Position numbers and translations under genes: made by a program. This document shows, piece after piece, positions 31,642 through 41,619 of a DNA stretch of 64,000 nt (within the stretch, counting starts at the first letter, position 1; every line of letters begins with the position of its first letter). Source of the stretch: Methylobacterium sp. E-045 (GTDB lineage: Bacteria > Pseudomonadota > Alphaproteobacteria > Rhizobiales > Beijerinckiaceae); the NCBI RefSeq assembly GCF_022829685.1, contig NZ_JAKSYE010000064.1, positions 186,001 through 250,000 of the forward strand. Direction: 5' to 3'. The notes beneath the pieces were generated by a model. That model saw nothing but the letters and a program-made list of their open reading frames with translations, did not search any database and had not been told where the DNA came from.

Positions 31642-32508
31642 TCAGGCGGAGGGATCGATCGGCTGATGCAGGCCCTTGGGCGAGAAGGTGAAGACCTCGA
31701 CCCCCGTCTCCGTCACCGCCACCGTGTGCTCGAACTGCGCCGAGAGCGAGCGATCCCGCGTGACCGCCGTCCAGCCGTCGGAGAGCACCTTCACCGCCGG
31801 GCGGCCGAGATTGATCATGGGCTCGACCGTGAAGAATTGTCCCGGCTCGAAGGTCACGTCGTAGCTCGGCTCGACATAGTGCAGGATGGTCGGGGCATCG
31901 TGATAGATGCGCCCGAGGCCGTGCCCGCAGAAATCGCGCACGACTGAGCAGCGCTCCGCTTCGGCATAGGCCTGGATCGCGCGGCCGATATCCGTGGTCG
32001 AGCCGCCCGGCTTGATCGCGGCGATGCCGCGCATGAGGCATTCGTGGGTGATCTCGCACAGGCGTGCGGCCTTGCGCGGCACCTCGCCGACATAGGCCAT
32101 GCGGCTGCTGTCGCCATGCCAGCCGTCCACGATGAGGCAGATGTCGAGATTGACGATGTCGCCGTCGCGCAAGGGCTTGTCGTTGGGGATGCCGTGGCAG
32201 ACCACGTGGTTGATCGACGTGCAGATCGACTTCGGATAGCCGCGATAGAGCAGCGAGGCCGGGTAGGCGCCGTTGTCCATGGCGAATTCGTAGGCGAGGC
32301 GGTCCAGCGCCTCGGTGGTGACGCCGGGGGCGGTGGCCTCCATCAGCACGTCGAGGGCTTCCGCCGTGAGGCGGCCGGCCTTGCGCATGCCCTCGAATCC
32401 TTCGGGACCGTGAATCGGCGGCCGAGGCGCGCGGCGTCCGCCTTCGACGACGGCCTGTTCGTTCTGGGTCATGAGGAACGTGGTTTCGTAAAAGCAGATG
32501 AGAGACAT
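31642..32508 (-). CDS. map: Type I methionine aminopeptidase
   Basis: Removes the initiator Met from new proteins. The 288-residue product has all metal-site motifs: H in V-V-C-H-G-I-P, two Asp in N-L-D-I and H-G-D-S-S, His in C-G-H-G-L-G, Glu in T-V-E-P-M-I and Glu in Q-F-E-H-T-V. The extreme N-terminus is uncertain: an ATG at 32472 (M-T-Q-N-E-Q) would give a normal-length protein, while the ATG at 32508 has a purine-rich stretch directly before it. Followed by radC. Confidence 0.94.
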   Translation of the reverse strand: MSLICFYETTFLMTQNEQAVVEGGRRAPRPPIHGPEGFEGMRKAGRLTAEALDVLMEATAPGVTTEALDRLAYEFAMDNGAYPASLLYRGYPKSICTSINHVVCHGIPNDKPLRDGDIVNLDICLIVDGWHGDSSRMAYVGEVPRKAARLCEITHECLMRGIAAIKPGGSTTDIGRAIQAYAEAERCSVVRDFCGHGLGRIYHDAPTILHYVEPSYDVTFEPGQFFTVEPMINLGRPAVKVLSDGWTAVTRDRSLSAQFEHTVAVTETGVEVFTFSPKGLHQPIDPSA

Positions 32509-32684
32509 CCCTCTCTACGGCGGCATGCGCGGGAGGCCAAGCCTCGACGATGCGGGCTTTTTGCTGGGCTCGGGGGATCGTCGGCGCTAGGCTTGAGGCC
32601 GTCGAGCGAGTAGAGAATGCCCCTGACGGAGCAATGGTGCCCGGGCGGGGCTCGGCCCCGGCGGGCAGGAGGCAGGATCGGGCG

Positions 32685-32939
32685 ATGGCTGACAAGGCGG
32701 TGCCGCATTTCCACAACGACCTCGGAGTTGCCCTGATCGAAGTGGGCTCGAAGGAGTTCATGTGCATCGGCGCCAAGCCGCCCTTCGATCATCCCCACGT
32801 CTTCCTCGACATGGGGACCGACGACGAGATCATCTGCCAGTATTGCTCGACGCTCTACCGCTATCGCCCGGGCCTGAAAGCCGGCACGGCCGATCCGGCC
32901 GCCGCCGTCTGGGACGACCGCGGCGCGAAGGCCGCCTGA
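32685..32939 (+). CDS. Zinc-finger domain protein (zf-CHCC, NDUFS6-like)
   Basis: The 84-residue product carries a CHCC zinc site: C27, a His in the D-H-P-H-V-F segment, and the Cys pair in I-C-Q-Y-C-S-T-L-Y. This is the family of the mitochondrial complex I 13-kDa subunit NDUFS6, widespread as a small alphaproteobacterial protein. A role as a complex I accessory is likely by homology but there are no nuo genes nearby. An aggagg ribosome site lies 12 bases before the ATG. It precedes the FAD monooxygenase gene by 32 bases. Confidence 0.85.
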   Translation: MADKAVPHFHNDLGVALIEVGSKEFMCIGAKPPFDHPHVFLDMGTDDEIICQYCSTLYRYRPGLKAGTADPAAAVWDDRGAKAA

Positions 32940-32971
32940 TCGCTCACGATTCGCGAGGGCGAGATCCGCAG

Positions 32972-34189
32972 GTGTCCGACGGTTCCCATGGGTCGCGAAC
33001 CCCTCACGCCGCCCCCGGCCTGGCCGTCGCCATCGTCGGCGCGGGCATAGGAGGCCTGACCGCCGCCCTTGCCCTCGATGCCGCCGGGCATGAGGTGACG
33101 CTCATCGAGCGCAGGACAGGGTTCAGCGAGGTCGGCGCCGGCCTGCAGCTCTCCCCGAATGCCAGCCGCGTGCTGATCTCCCTTGGCCTCGGTGCCGCCC
33201 TGCGCCGGGCGGCGAGCGAGCCGCCGCGGGTGGTGGTCCGCGCTCTCGGGTCCGGTCGCGAGATCGGCGGCGTCGAACTCGGGGCCGAACTGCGCGGCCG
33301 CCACGGCGCGCCCTATTACGTCATCCACCGGGCCGATCTGCAGACGCTCCTCCTCGACTCCGTGCGCAGCCGGCCGGGAATCCGCCTGCTGATGGGGCGG
33401 GATGTCAGGGGACTCGCCGAATCGGACACGTCCGTCGAGCTGACCCTCGAAAGCGGCCAGGGCTTGCGATCCGAGACGCTGGCCGTCGACCTCGTGGTGG
33501 GAGCCGATGGCGTGCGCTCCACCCTGCGCGGCCATTTCGACGGCAGGCGGCTGCGATCCTGCGGCGAGGCCGCCTGGCGCGCGACGATCCCGCGCGATGC
33601 CGCGCCTCCGGAATTGCAGGGCGACGAGACCGGCCTGTGGCTGGGACGCCGCCGGCACGTGGTGCATTACCCGATCCAGGGCGGGCGGAGCATCAACATC
33701 GTGGCCGTGGTGCCGGAGCGCCTCGGCAGCGAGGATTGGGGCCAGCTCGGCGAACCCGCCGTCCTGCGCGCGCAGTTTCCGGACGCCACCCCGGTTCTGA
33801 CCGAGCTCCTGACCGCGCCGGATTCCTGGCTGGTCTGGTCCCTGGTCGACCGGCCGACGGCGCGGCCCATGGCGCGGGGCCGGGTGGCCCTCATCGGAGA
33901 CGCGGCCCATCCGGTCCTGCCGTTCCTGGCGCAGGGGGCGGCGCTGGCCATCGAGGATGCGGCCGTCTTCGCCCTGACCCTGCGGGCCGACGACGTGGCG
34001 GCGTCCCTGGCGGCCTATGCGGGCCTGCGTGCGCCCCGCACCCGGCGCGTGCAATCGGCCGCGCGCGGCAACGGCCGGACCTACCATGCGGGCGGCCTCG
34101 TCGGTTTTGCCCGCAATATCGTCATGCGCCGCCTCGGTCCCGCCGGGATGGGCCGCCGCTACGACTGGCTCTACGGCTGGGCGCCTTGA
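32972..34189 (+). CDS. FAD-dependent monooxygenase (salicylate hydroxylase-like)
   Basis: A class A flavoprotein aromatic hydroxylase of about 405 residues. It has the N-terminal V-G-A-G-I-G-G-L FAD motif, a middle G-A-D-G-V-R-S-T DG motif, and the C-terminal A-L-I-G-D-A-A-H-P-x-x-P-F-L-A-Q-G-A motif. The substrate cannot be read from sequence; salicylate and other hydroxylated aromatics are typical. The GTG at 32972 was chosen from spacing to the Rossmann fold. A longer frame exists but overlaps the zinc-finger gene. A tRNA follows. Confidence 0.88.
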   Translation: MSDGSHGSRTPHAAPGLAVAIVGAGIGGLTAALALDAAGHEVTLIERRTGFSEVGAGLQLSPNASRVLISLGLGAALRRAASEPPRVVVRALGSGREIGGVELGAELRGRHGAPYYVIHRADLQTLLLDSVRSRPGIRLLMGRDVRGLAESDTSVELTLESGQGLRSETLAVDLVVGADGVRSTLRGHFDGRRLRSCGEAAWRATIPRDAAPPELQGDETGLWLGRRRHVVHYPIQGGRSINIVAVVPERLGSEDWGQLGEPAVLRAQFPDATPVLTELLTAPDSWLVWSLVDRPTARPMARGRVALIGDAAHPVLPFLAQGAALAIEDAAVFALTLRADDVAASLAAYAGLRAPRTRRVQSAARGNGRTYHAGGLVGFARNIVMRRLGPAGMGRRYDWLYGWAP

Positions 34190-34226
34190 TCTCGGGGCCG
34201 GGCCTCGCTACCGCTGATCCCGCAAT

Positions 34227-34313
34227 GCGGACGTGGCGAAACTGGTAGACGCACGAGACTTAAAATCTTGCGGCTGAAAGGCTGTGCGGGTTCGAGTCCC
34301 GCCGTCCGCACCA
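34227..34313 (+). tRNA. tRNA-Leu (anticodon UAA)
   Basis: An 87-nt class II tRNA. The acceptor GCGGACG pairs with CGTCCGC, followed by discriminator A and an encoded CCA (34311-34313). The anticodon loop CTTAAAA carries TAA at 34261-34263, reading UUA and UUG. A long variable arm and a GGTTCGAGTCC T-arm are present. Confidence 0.95.
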
Positions 34314-34462
34314 TCGAACGAGACGAACCGCGATGGCCTGAAACGTGCTGAGCCGATTCGGTCATTGATCGTACCGCGCGGCGACCGATCTATCGCCGGC
34401 GAGACGAGCTCTCTACGTTTCTGACAGCAGGTGGCTTCGCATCAGCGAGGGAAGGATCTGCC

Positions 34463-36283
<1,821 letters not shown>

Positions 36284-36286
<3 letters not shown>

Positions 36287-36335
36287 AGCATTTTCAAGCG
36301 AGGTGGATGCCGGCTCGCGTGAAGAAAATGCTCTA
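36284..36335. repeat. Dispersed palindromic repeat between edd and eda
   Basis: Perfect 12-bp inverted ends, TAGAGCATTTTC and GAAAATGCTCTA, enclose a 28-bp core. The sequence matches a palindromic intergenic repeat I recall from Methylobacterium and related genomes. Its left end supplies the TAG stop of edd. In RNA it forms a stable hairpin that could adjust the edd-to-eda expression ratio. Confidence 0.7.
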
Positions 36336-36404
36336 GCCGAAGCCCTTCGAACCCCGTTCCCACGACCGACGGAACACTCCACCCTTCGCCAAGGACGGTT
36401 CTCA

Positions 36405-37022
36405 ATGACGACCATCGACGCGCTGATGCGCTCCGTTCCCGTGATCCCCGTCCTCGTGATCGAGGAGGCCGCCCATGCCGAGCCGATCGCCAGGGCGCTG
36501 GTGGATGGCGGGCTGACGGCCCTGGAGGTGACCCTGCGGACCCCCGCCGCCCTGGAGGTGATCCGCATCATGGCGCAGGTCGAGGGGGCCGTCGTCGGCG
36601 CGGGCACCGTGCTCAACGAGCGCGATCTCGACGCGGCGATGGAGGCGGGCGCGGAATTCATCGTCAGCCCCGGTCTCACCGACCCGCTGACGAAGGCCGC
36701 GATCGATCGCGGCATCCCGTTCCTGCCGGGGGTCGCCAATGCCGCCGACATCATGCGCGGCCTCGACCACGGCCTCGACCGGTTCAAGTTCTTCCCCGCC
36801 GAGGCCGCAGGGGGCATCAAGGCACTGAAGGCCCTCACCGGCCCGTTCGGACAGGTCCGCTTCTGCCCCACGGGCGGGATCACCGAAGCCACGGCACCGG
36901 ACTGGCTCAAGCTCGCGCAGGTTCTCTGCGTCGGCGGCAGTTGGGTCGTCCCGGCCGGCGAGCCGCAGCCGGAAGCCATCCGCCGGGCGGCGAGGGTCGC
37001 GTCGGGCCTGCGCCAGAACTGA
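36405..37022 (+). CDS. eda: 2-keto-3-deoxy-6-phosphogluconate aldolase
   Basis: Cleaves KDPG to pyruvate and glyceraldehyde 3-phosphate, closing the Entner-Doudoroff pathway. The 205-residue product shows the catalytic Glu (E41 in A-L-E-V-T-L-R-T) and Schiff-base Lys (K128 in R-F-K-F-F-P-A-E), both in family positions. The ATG at 36405 has an aagga site 10 bases upstream; the longer open frame runs through the repeat. Downstream of edd, likely the same operon. Confidence 0.96.
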   Translation: MTTIDALMRSVPVIPVLVIEEAAHAEPIARALVDGGLTALEVTLRTPAALEVIRIMAQVEGAVVGAGTVLNERDLDAAMEAGAEFIVSPGLTDPLTKAAIDRGIPFLPGVANAADIMRGLDHGLDRFKFFPAEAAGGIKALKALTGPFGQVRFCPTGGITEATAPDWLKLAQVLCVGGSWVVPAGEPQPEAIRRAARVASGLRQN

Positions 37023-37260
37023 CCGAAGCCTCGCGCCGACGGGTCTTCGGGGCCTTCGCCGGACGGGCCTGCTCGATCATCGAAGAATGCTTGCGCAGCT
37101 GAAGAAAAGGAATAGCATCCTCCCTTATCGACTTCACGAAGAATGTAGGTATCGCGGCTGAAGCACTTCCGAATGCTCGCGCCCGCGCTATGCGGGACGG
37201 GCTGGACCGGCCAAGCAGATCGCCCGGCATCTAGACCTCGTGATGCGACGTCGCCAAGCA

Positions 37261-37276
37261 TGGCATAGGGCATGCA
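37261..37276 (+). promoter_or_regulatory. Candidate sigma-54 promoter of the symporter gene
   Basis: TGGCAT-AGGGC-ATGC has the invariant GG and GC exactly ten bases apart, as in TGGCAC-N5-TTGC. A start near 37287 would give a leader of about 26 bases holding the ribosome site aaggaag. Dicarboxylate carriers are often sigma-54 dependent in Rhizobiales. The match is good but not perfect. Confidence 0.45.
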
Positions 37277-37312
37277 GGATCGTGGAGACGGTTCTGCCGA
37301 TAAGGAAGTGCG

Positions 37313-38587
37313 ATGCAGTCCAGGCTGACGACTTATATCTTCATCGGTATGCTTCTCGGCATCGCGGTCGGATATCTTTGTAACATCACCTGGCCGGACC
37401 CTCAGACGTCCAAGGAAATCTCCGGCTACATCGCCCTCGTCAGCGATGTGTTCCTGCGGCTGATCAAGATGATCATCGCCCCCCTGGTGTTCTCGACCCT
37501 CGTCGTCGGCATCGCGCATATGGGCGATACCGCCTCCGTCGGCCGTGTCGGCGGCAAGGCGATGCTGTGGTTCATCGGTGCCTCCCTGTGCTCGCTGCTG
37601 CTCGGCCTCGTGATGGTCAACATCCTGCGGCCCGGGGACGCCCTGAACCTGCCGCTGCCGGATGCCGGCGCCACCACCAACCTCAAAGCCGCGTCCCTCT
37701 CCCTCAAGGAGTTTGTCACCCATCTGGTGCCGAAGAGCCCCGTGGAGGCGATGGCCAACAACGAGATCCTGCAGATCGTCGTCTTCTCGATCTTCTTCGG
37801 CGTCGCGCTCGCGGCGCTGGGGGAGAAGGGCAAGCTCCTGGCCGAAGGCATCGAGGGCCTCGCCGACGTGATGCTGAAGATCACCGGCTACGTCATGGGA
37901 TTCGCCCCCGTCGCGGTGTTCGCGGCCATCGCGGCGACGATCACCACGCAGGGCATCGGCGTCCTCGTGACCTACGGCAAGTTCATGGTGGAGTTCTACT
38001 TCAGCCTCGCCATGCTGTGGTGCCTTCTGGCCTTCGCCGGATTCCTACTCGTGGGAAAACAGATGCGGCGGCTCCTCAACCTAATCAAGGAGCCCTTCCT
38101 CCTCGCCTTCTCCACCGCGTCGAGCGAGGCGGCCTATCCGAAGACCCTGCAGAACCTCGAACGCTTCGGCGTGCCCAACAAGATCACCTCGTTCGTCCTG
38201 CCGATGGGCTATTCGTTCAACCTCGACGGCTCGATGATGTACTGCACCTTCGCGGTGATGTTCATCGCGCAGGCCTACAACATCCCGCTGACCCTCGGGC
38301 AGCAGTTGACCATGCTCCTGCTGCTGATGGTGACGTCGAAGGGCATGGCCGGCGTGCCCCGCGCCTCGCTGGTCGTGATCTCCGCCACGCTCTCGACCTT
38401 CCATATCCCGGAGGCCGGTCTCCTCCTCATCATCGGCATCGACCAGTTCCTCGATATGGGCCGCTCGGCCACCAACGTCCTGGGCAACAGCGTCGCCACC
38501 GTCGCCGTGGCGAAATGGGAGGGGCAGCTGGAACTGACCGACCAGAGCCTCGACCGGGACGTGTCGCCCTTGGCCGAGCCGGCCTGA
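37313..38587 (+). CDS. Dicarboxylate/amino acid:cation symporter (DAACS family)
   Basis: A 424-residue inner-membrane secondary transporter of the DctA/GltP family with eight or so helices and two re-entrant loops. Motifs visible: the serine-rich loop T-A-S-S-E-A near residue 264, the cation/substrate site Y-S-F-N-L-D-G-S, and the C-terminal D-x-x-x-D-M-G-R-S-A-T-N-V-x-G-N. Substrate may be C4-dicarboxylate, aspartate or glutamate; the neighbours (glutamate-type binding protein, aspartase) favour aspartate, fumarate or succinate. A sigma-54-like promoter lies just upstream. Confidence 0.92.
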   Translation: MQSRLTTYIFIGMLLGIAVGYLCNITWPDPQTSKEISGYIALVSDVFLRLIKMIIAPLVFSTLVVGIAHMGDTASVGRVGGKAMLWFIGASLCSLLLGLVMVNILRPGDALNLPLPDAGATTNLKAASLSLKEFVTHLVPKSPVEAMANNEILQIVVFSIFFGVALAALGEKGKLLAEGIEGLADVMLKITGYVMGFAPVAVFAAIAATITTQGIGVLVTYGKFMVEFYFSLAMLWCLLAFAGFLLVGKQMRRLLNLIKEPFLLAFSTASSEAAYPKTLQNLERFGVPNKITSFVLPMGYSFNLDGSMMYCTFAVMFIAQAYNIPLTLGQQLTMLLLLMVTSKGMAGVPRASLVVISATLSTFHIPEAGLLLIIGIDQFLDMGRSATNVLGNSVATVAVAKWEGQLELTDQSLDRDVSPLAEPA

Positions 38588-38646
38588 ACGCCGACGGCCT
38601 CGCTCGCCGCCGATCGCAACCCCTACGGCATGACGGGACACGGACA

Positions 38647-39549
38647 ATGCACGCGAAGGGCATGATGGCAGCGGTCGCCGGGGCCCTGGTGCTCGCCTTG
38701 GGCGCCACCCCCGCCGCCGCCATCGATGTTCTCACCGGAACGCTCAAGAAGATCGCCGAGTCCCGCGCCGTCACCCTGGGCTACCGCGAAAACTCGCTGC
38801 CCTTCTCGTTCAAGGACGCGTCCGGGCATCCGGTCGGATACGCCATCGATCTGTGCCTGGAAGTGGTCGACGCCATCGGCAAGGAGATCGGCCGGACCGA
38901 TCTCGCCGTGCGCTACGAGCCCGTCACCTCGGAAACCCGGATTGCCGCCCTGACCTCGGGCAGGATCGACCTCGAATGCGGATCGACTACGGCGAATGCG
39001 GAGCGCCGCAAGCTGGTGGCCTTCTCGCCCATCACCTATTTCAGCGCCACCAAGCTCCTGGTGAAGCGCGGCGCGTCCATCGGTTCCTATCGCGACCTTT
39101 CCGGCAAAACCGTCGCGGTCACCGCGGGCACCACCAACGAGGCGGCTCTGCGCGCGCTGATGGCGCGGTTCAACCTGTCGGCCACCATCGTCACGGGCCG
39201 CGACCACGCCGAATCCTTTGCCATGGTCAGGGACGGCCGGGCCGACGCGCTCGGCCTCGACGATGTCCTGCTCTATGGCCTCATCGCCGCGGCGGGGGCG
39301 GACGGGGCGTCCTATACCGTGCTGGCGGACAAGCTCTCCTTCGAGCCCTACGGCCTGATGTTTCGCAAGGACGACCCGCAATTCGCCGGGCTCGTGAGCG
39401 CCGCCTTCGAACGTCTCGCCGAGTTGCGGGAGCTGCGCTGGATCTACGAGCGCTGGTTCCTCAAGCGGCTGCCGAACGGCGAGCGCCTCAACGTGCCGAT
39501 GTCCGACGAGCTGAAGACGAATTTTCAGGTCATCGGGCTTCAGGATTGA
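38647..39549 (+). CDS. Amino acid ABC transporter substrate-binding protein (GltI-like), orphan
   Basis: The 300-residue periplasmic binding protein has a Sec signal (residues 1-25, ending P-A-A-A) and a SBP_bac_3 fold: S-L-P-F-S-F, the R-I-A-A-L-T-S-G-R-I-D-L-E-C-G-S-T-T ligand-binding segment and a Y-G-L-M-F-R-K-D-D motif. It closely parallels the gltI product at 43606, suggesting glutamate or aspartate as ligand. Unlike that gene, no permease or ATPase follows; it lies between a symporter and aspartase. It may share the gltJKL membrane complex or act in sensing. Confidence 0.85.
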   Translation: MHAKGMMAAVAGALVLALGATPAAAIDVLTGTLKKIAESRAVTLGYRENSLPFSFKDASGHPVGYAIDLCLEVVDAIGKEIGRTDLAVRYEPVTSETRIAALTSGRIDLECGSTTANAERRKLVAFSPITYFSATKLLVKRGASIGSYRDLSGKTVAVTAGTTNEAALRALMARFNLSATIVTGRDHAESFAMVRDGRADALGLDDVLLYGLIAAAGADGASYTVLADKLSFEPYGLMFRKDDPQFAGLVSAAFERLAELRELRWIYERWFLKRLPNGERLNVPMSDELKTNFQVIGLQD

Positions 39550-39647
39550 GCCGATGTCAGCATTGCCCGCCGAGGGCGCTTGACGGCTGAGCCGCCGCAT
39601 GTGGCCTTCGGCGGTGCCGCCGCGAGCGCGGGCGAGGGAGATGGCCG

Positions 39648-41153
39648 ATGGCGACGGACACGCAGAAACCCACCGAGGCGCCGGCCGAGAACATCGCCGT
39701 CGCCACCGTGCGGACCGTCGAGATGGAGGGCGCGCAGACCCGGACCGAGCACGACCTCCTCGGCTATGGCGAGGTGCCGGCCGGAGCCTATTGGGGGATC
39801 CACACCAAGCGCGCGGTGGCCAACTTCCCCATCACCGGCGTGCCGGTGGGTCACTTTCCCGAATTCGTCAAAAGCCTCGCCCTGGTGAAACAGGCGGCCG
39901 CCCGCGCCAACAGGCGGCTGGGCTACCTCGCAGCCGACAAGGCCGATGCCATCGACCGCGCCTGCACCCTCGTCGCCACCGAGCCGCGCTTTGCCGAATC
40001 CTTCGTGGTGGACGCGATCCAGGGCGGGGCCGGCACCTCCACCAACATGAACGCCAACGAGGTCATCGCCAACGTCGCCCTGGAACTGATGGGGCACCCG
40101 CTGGGGCATTACGAGGCGCTCCACCCCAACGACGACGTCAACATGGCGCAATCCACCAACGACGCCTATCCGACCGCCCTGCGCCTCGCCGTCATGTTCG
40201 CGACCCAGCCCCTCATCAAGGCCCTCGACGACCTCGCCTACGCCTTCAAGGGCAAGGCCGTGGAATTCGCCGACGTCCTCAAGATGGGCCGCACCCAGCT
40301 CATGGACGCGGTGCCGATGACCCTCGGCCAGGAGTTCGACGGGTTCCACGCCACCATGAAGGAGGATGTGGCCCGGCTGAACGAGATCGTCGGGCTGTTC
40401 CGCGAGGTCAATCTCGGTGCCACCGCCATCGGTACCGGCATCAACGCGGATCCCCGCTATGCGTCCCTAGCGGTGGAGGAGCTGTCGCGCATTTCCGGAC
40501 ACCCCATGGTGCTCGCCTCGAACCTGATCGAGGCGACATCCGATCTCGGGGCGTTCGTGCTGTTCTCGGGCGTGCTGAAGCGCGTGGCCGTGAAGCTGTC
40601 CAAGATCTGCAACGACCTGCGCCTGCTCTCGAGCGGGCCGCGCACCGGGTTCGGCGAGATCCGGCTGCCGGCCGTCCAGGCCGGTTCCTCGATCATGCCG
40701 GGCAAGGTCAACCCGGTGATTCCCGAAGTGGTGAACCAAGTCGCCTTCCTGGTGATCGGCCACGACCTCACCGTGACCCTCTGCGCCGAGGGAGGGCAAC
40801 TCCAGCTCAACGCCTTCGAGCCGACCATCGGATATTGCGTGCTCAGTTCCCTGCGCATGCTCACCGCCGCAGTGGATACCCTGACGAAACGCTGCATCGA
40901 AGGGATCGAGGCCGACCGCGAACGCTGCCGTTCCCTCGTCCACGGCTCCATCGGCCTCGTGACCGCCCTGGTACCGGCCCTGGGATACGAGGCGTGCTCC
41001 AGGGTCGCTCAGCGCGCCCTGGCCGAGAATCGCCCGGTCGCCGACATCGTGCTGGAGGAGGGCCTTCTGACGGAGGCCCAGCTCGACCACCTGCTGGAAC
41101 TCGAGGCGATGACCCGTCCGTCCCGCGTGAGGCGCACCAATCCGGGGGCCTGA
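39648..41153 (+). CDS. aspA: Aspartate ammonia-lyase
   Basis: Deaminates aspartate to fumarate and ammonia. The 501-residue product belongs to the fumarase/aspartase superfamily, with the signature G-S-S-I-M-P-G-K-V-N-P near residue 345, G-G-A-G-T-S-T-N-M-N-A-N-E and N-D-A-Y-P-T substrate-binding motifs. The first 30 residues are an extra tail compared with E. coli. A gggag ribosome site precedes the ATG at 39648. With the symporter and binding protein upstream it forms a unit for using aspartate as carbon and nitrogen source. Confidence 0.92.
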   Translation: MATDTQKPTEAPAENIAVATVRTVEMEGAQTRTEHDLLGYGEVPAGAYWGIHTKRAVANFPITGVPVGHFPEFVKSLALVKQAAARANRRLGYLAADKADAIDRACTLVATEPRFAESFVVDAIQGGAGTSTNMNANEVIANVALELMGHPLGHYEALHPNDDVNMAQSTNDAYPTALRLAVMFATQPLIKALDDLAYAFKGKAVEFADVLKMGRTQLMDAVPMTLGQEFDGFHATMKEDVARLNEIVGLFREVNLGATAIGTGINADPRYASLAVEELSRISGHPMVLASNLIEATSDLGAFVLFSGVLKRVAVKLSKICNDLRLLSSGPRTGFGEIRLPAVQAGSSIMPGKVNPVIPEVVNQVAFLVIGHDLTVTLCAEGGQLQLNAFEPTIGYCVLSSLRMLTAAVDTLTKRCIEGIEADRERCRSLVHGSIGLVTALVPALGYEACSRVAQRALAENRPVADIVLEEGLLTEAQLDHLLELEAMTRPSRVRRTNPGA

Positions 41154-41619
41154 CGGCGATTGCCTGGCGATGGAGCCGTCTTCACCCTGGCTTCGCCCCG
41201 GCCGGCGCCGATGCGCGCCGACGCCGATCCATGACGGTCCGGTGACGGTGCACAGCACAAAATCTAAGCAAAGGGCGCGTTGGCGGGAATAACTGATCCC
41301 AATAGCGCCGCAGGATGCACTGGTTTTCTTCTCCGAGCCCTCTCTCTGACCATCAATCGACCCCGGCGATGACATGGTTTGCCGCCTGACGAACGTTGCA
41401 GCGCCGCCACAGCAGTTCAGAACCGATCTGGCATCCGCGATTCCGAGTTGCCCGCAGGAACCCGCTCGCACAGAGTGAATACGCACTGGGGAAACCCCGG
41501 GGCACGGTCGAGACGGGGCACTCAAGCCCTGCCGGCTAACAAATAAAGGCAAACGAACGCCGGTCCATGCCGGGTTGAAGTTGCCTGTCCCTCGGGTCTC
41601 GAAGCTTTTGGAGATATCA
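41154..41619. other. Long leader region upstream of the porin gene
   Basis: A 466-bp stretch without a supportable gene. It must contain the porin promoter and probably a long untranslated leader; the last 60 bases before the start are relatively AT-rich. A small GGGG-AAA-CCCC hairpin lies near 41490. No clear regulator site was found. Confidence 0.4.

Noticed and set aside
41154-41552. Minus-strand frame through the porin leader as a gene
   Set aside because: It is the end of a frame antisense to aspA, without a start, ribosome site or recognisable motif.
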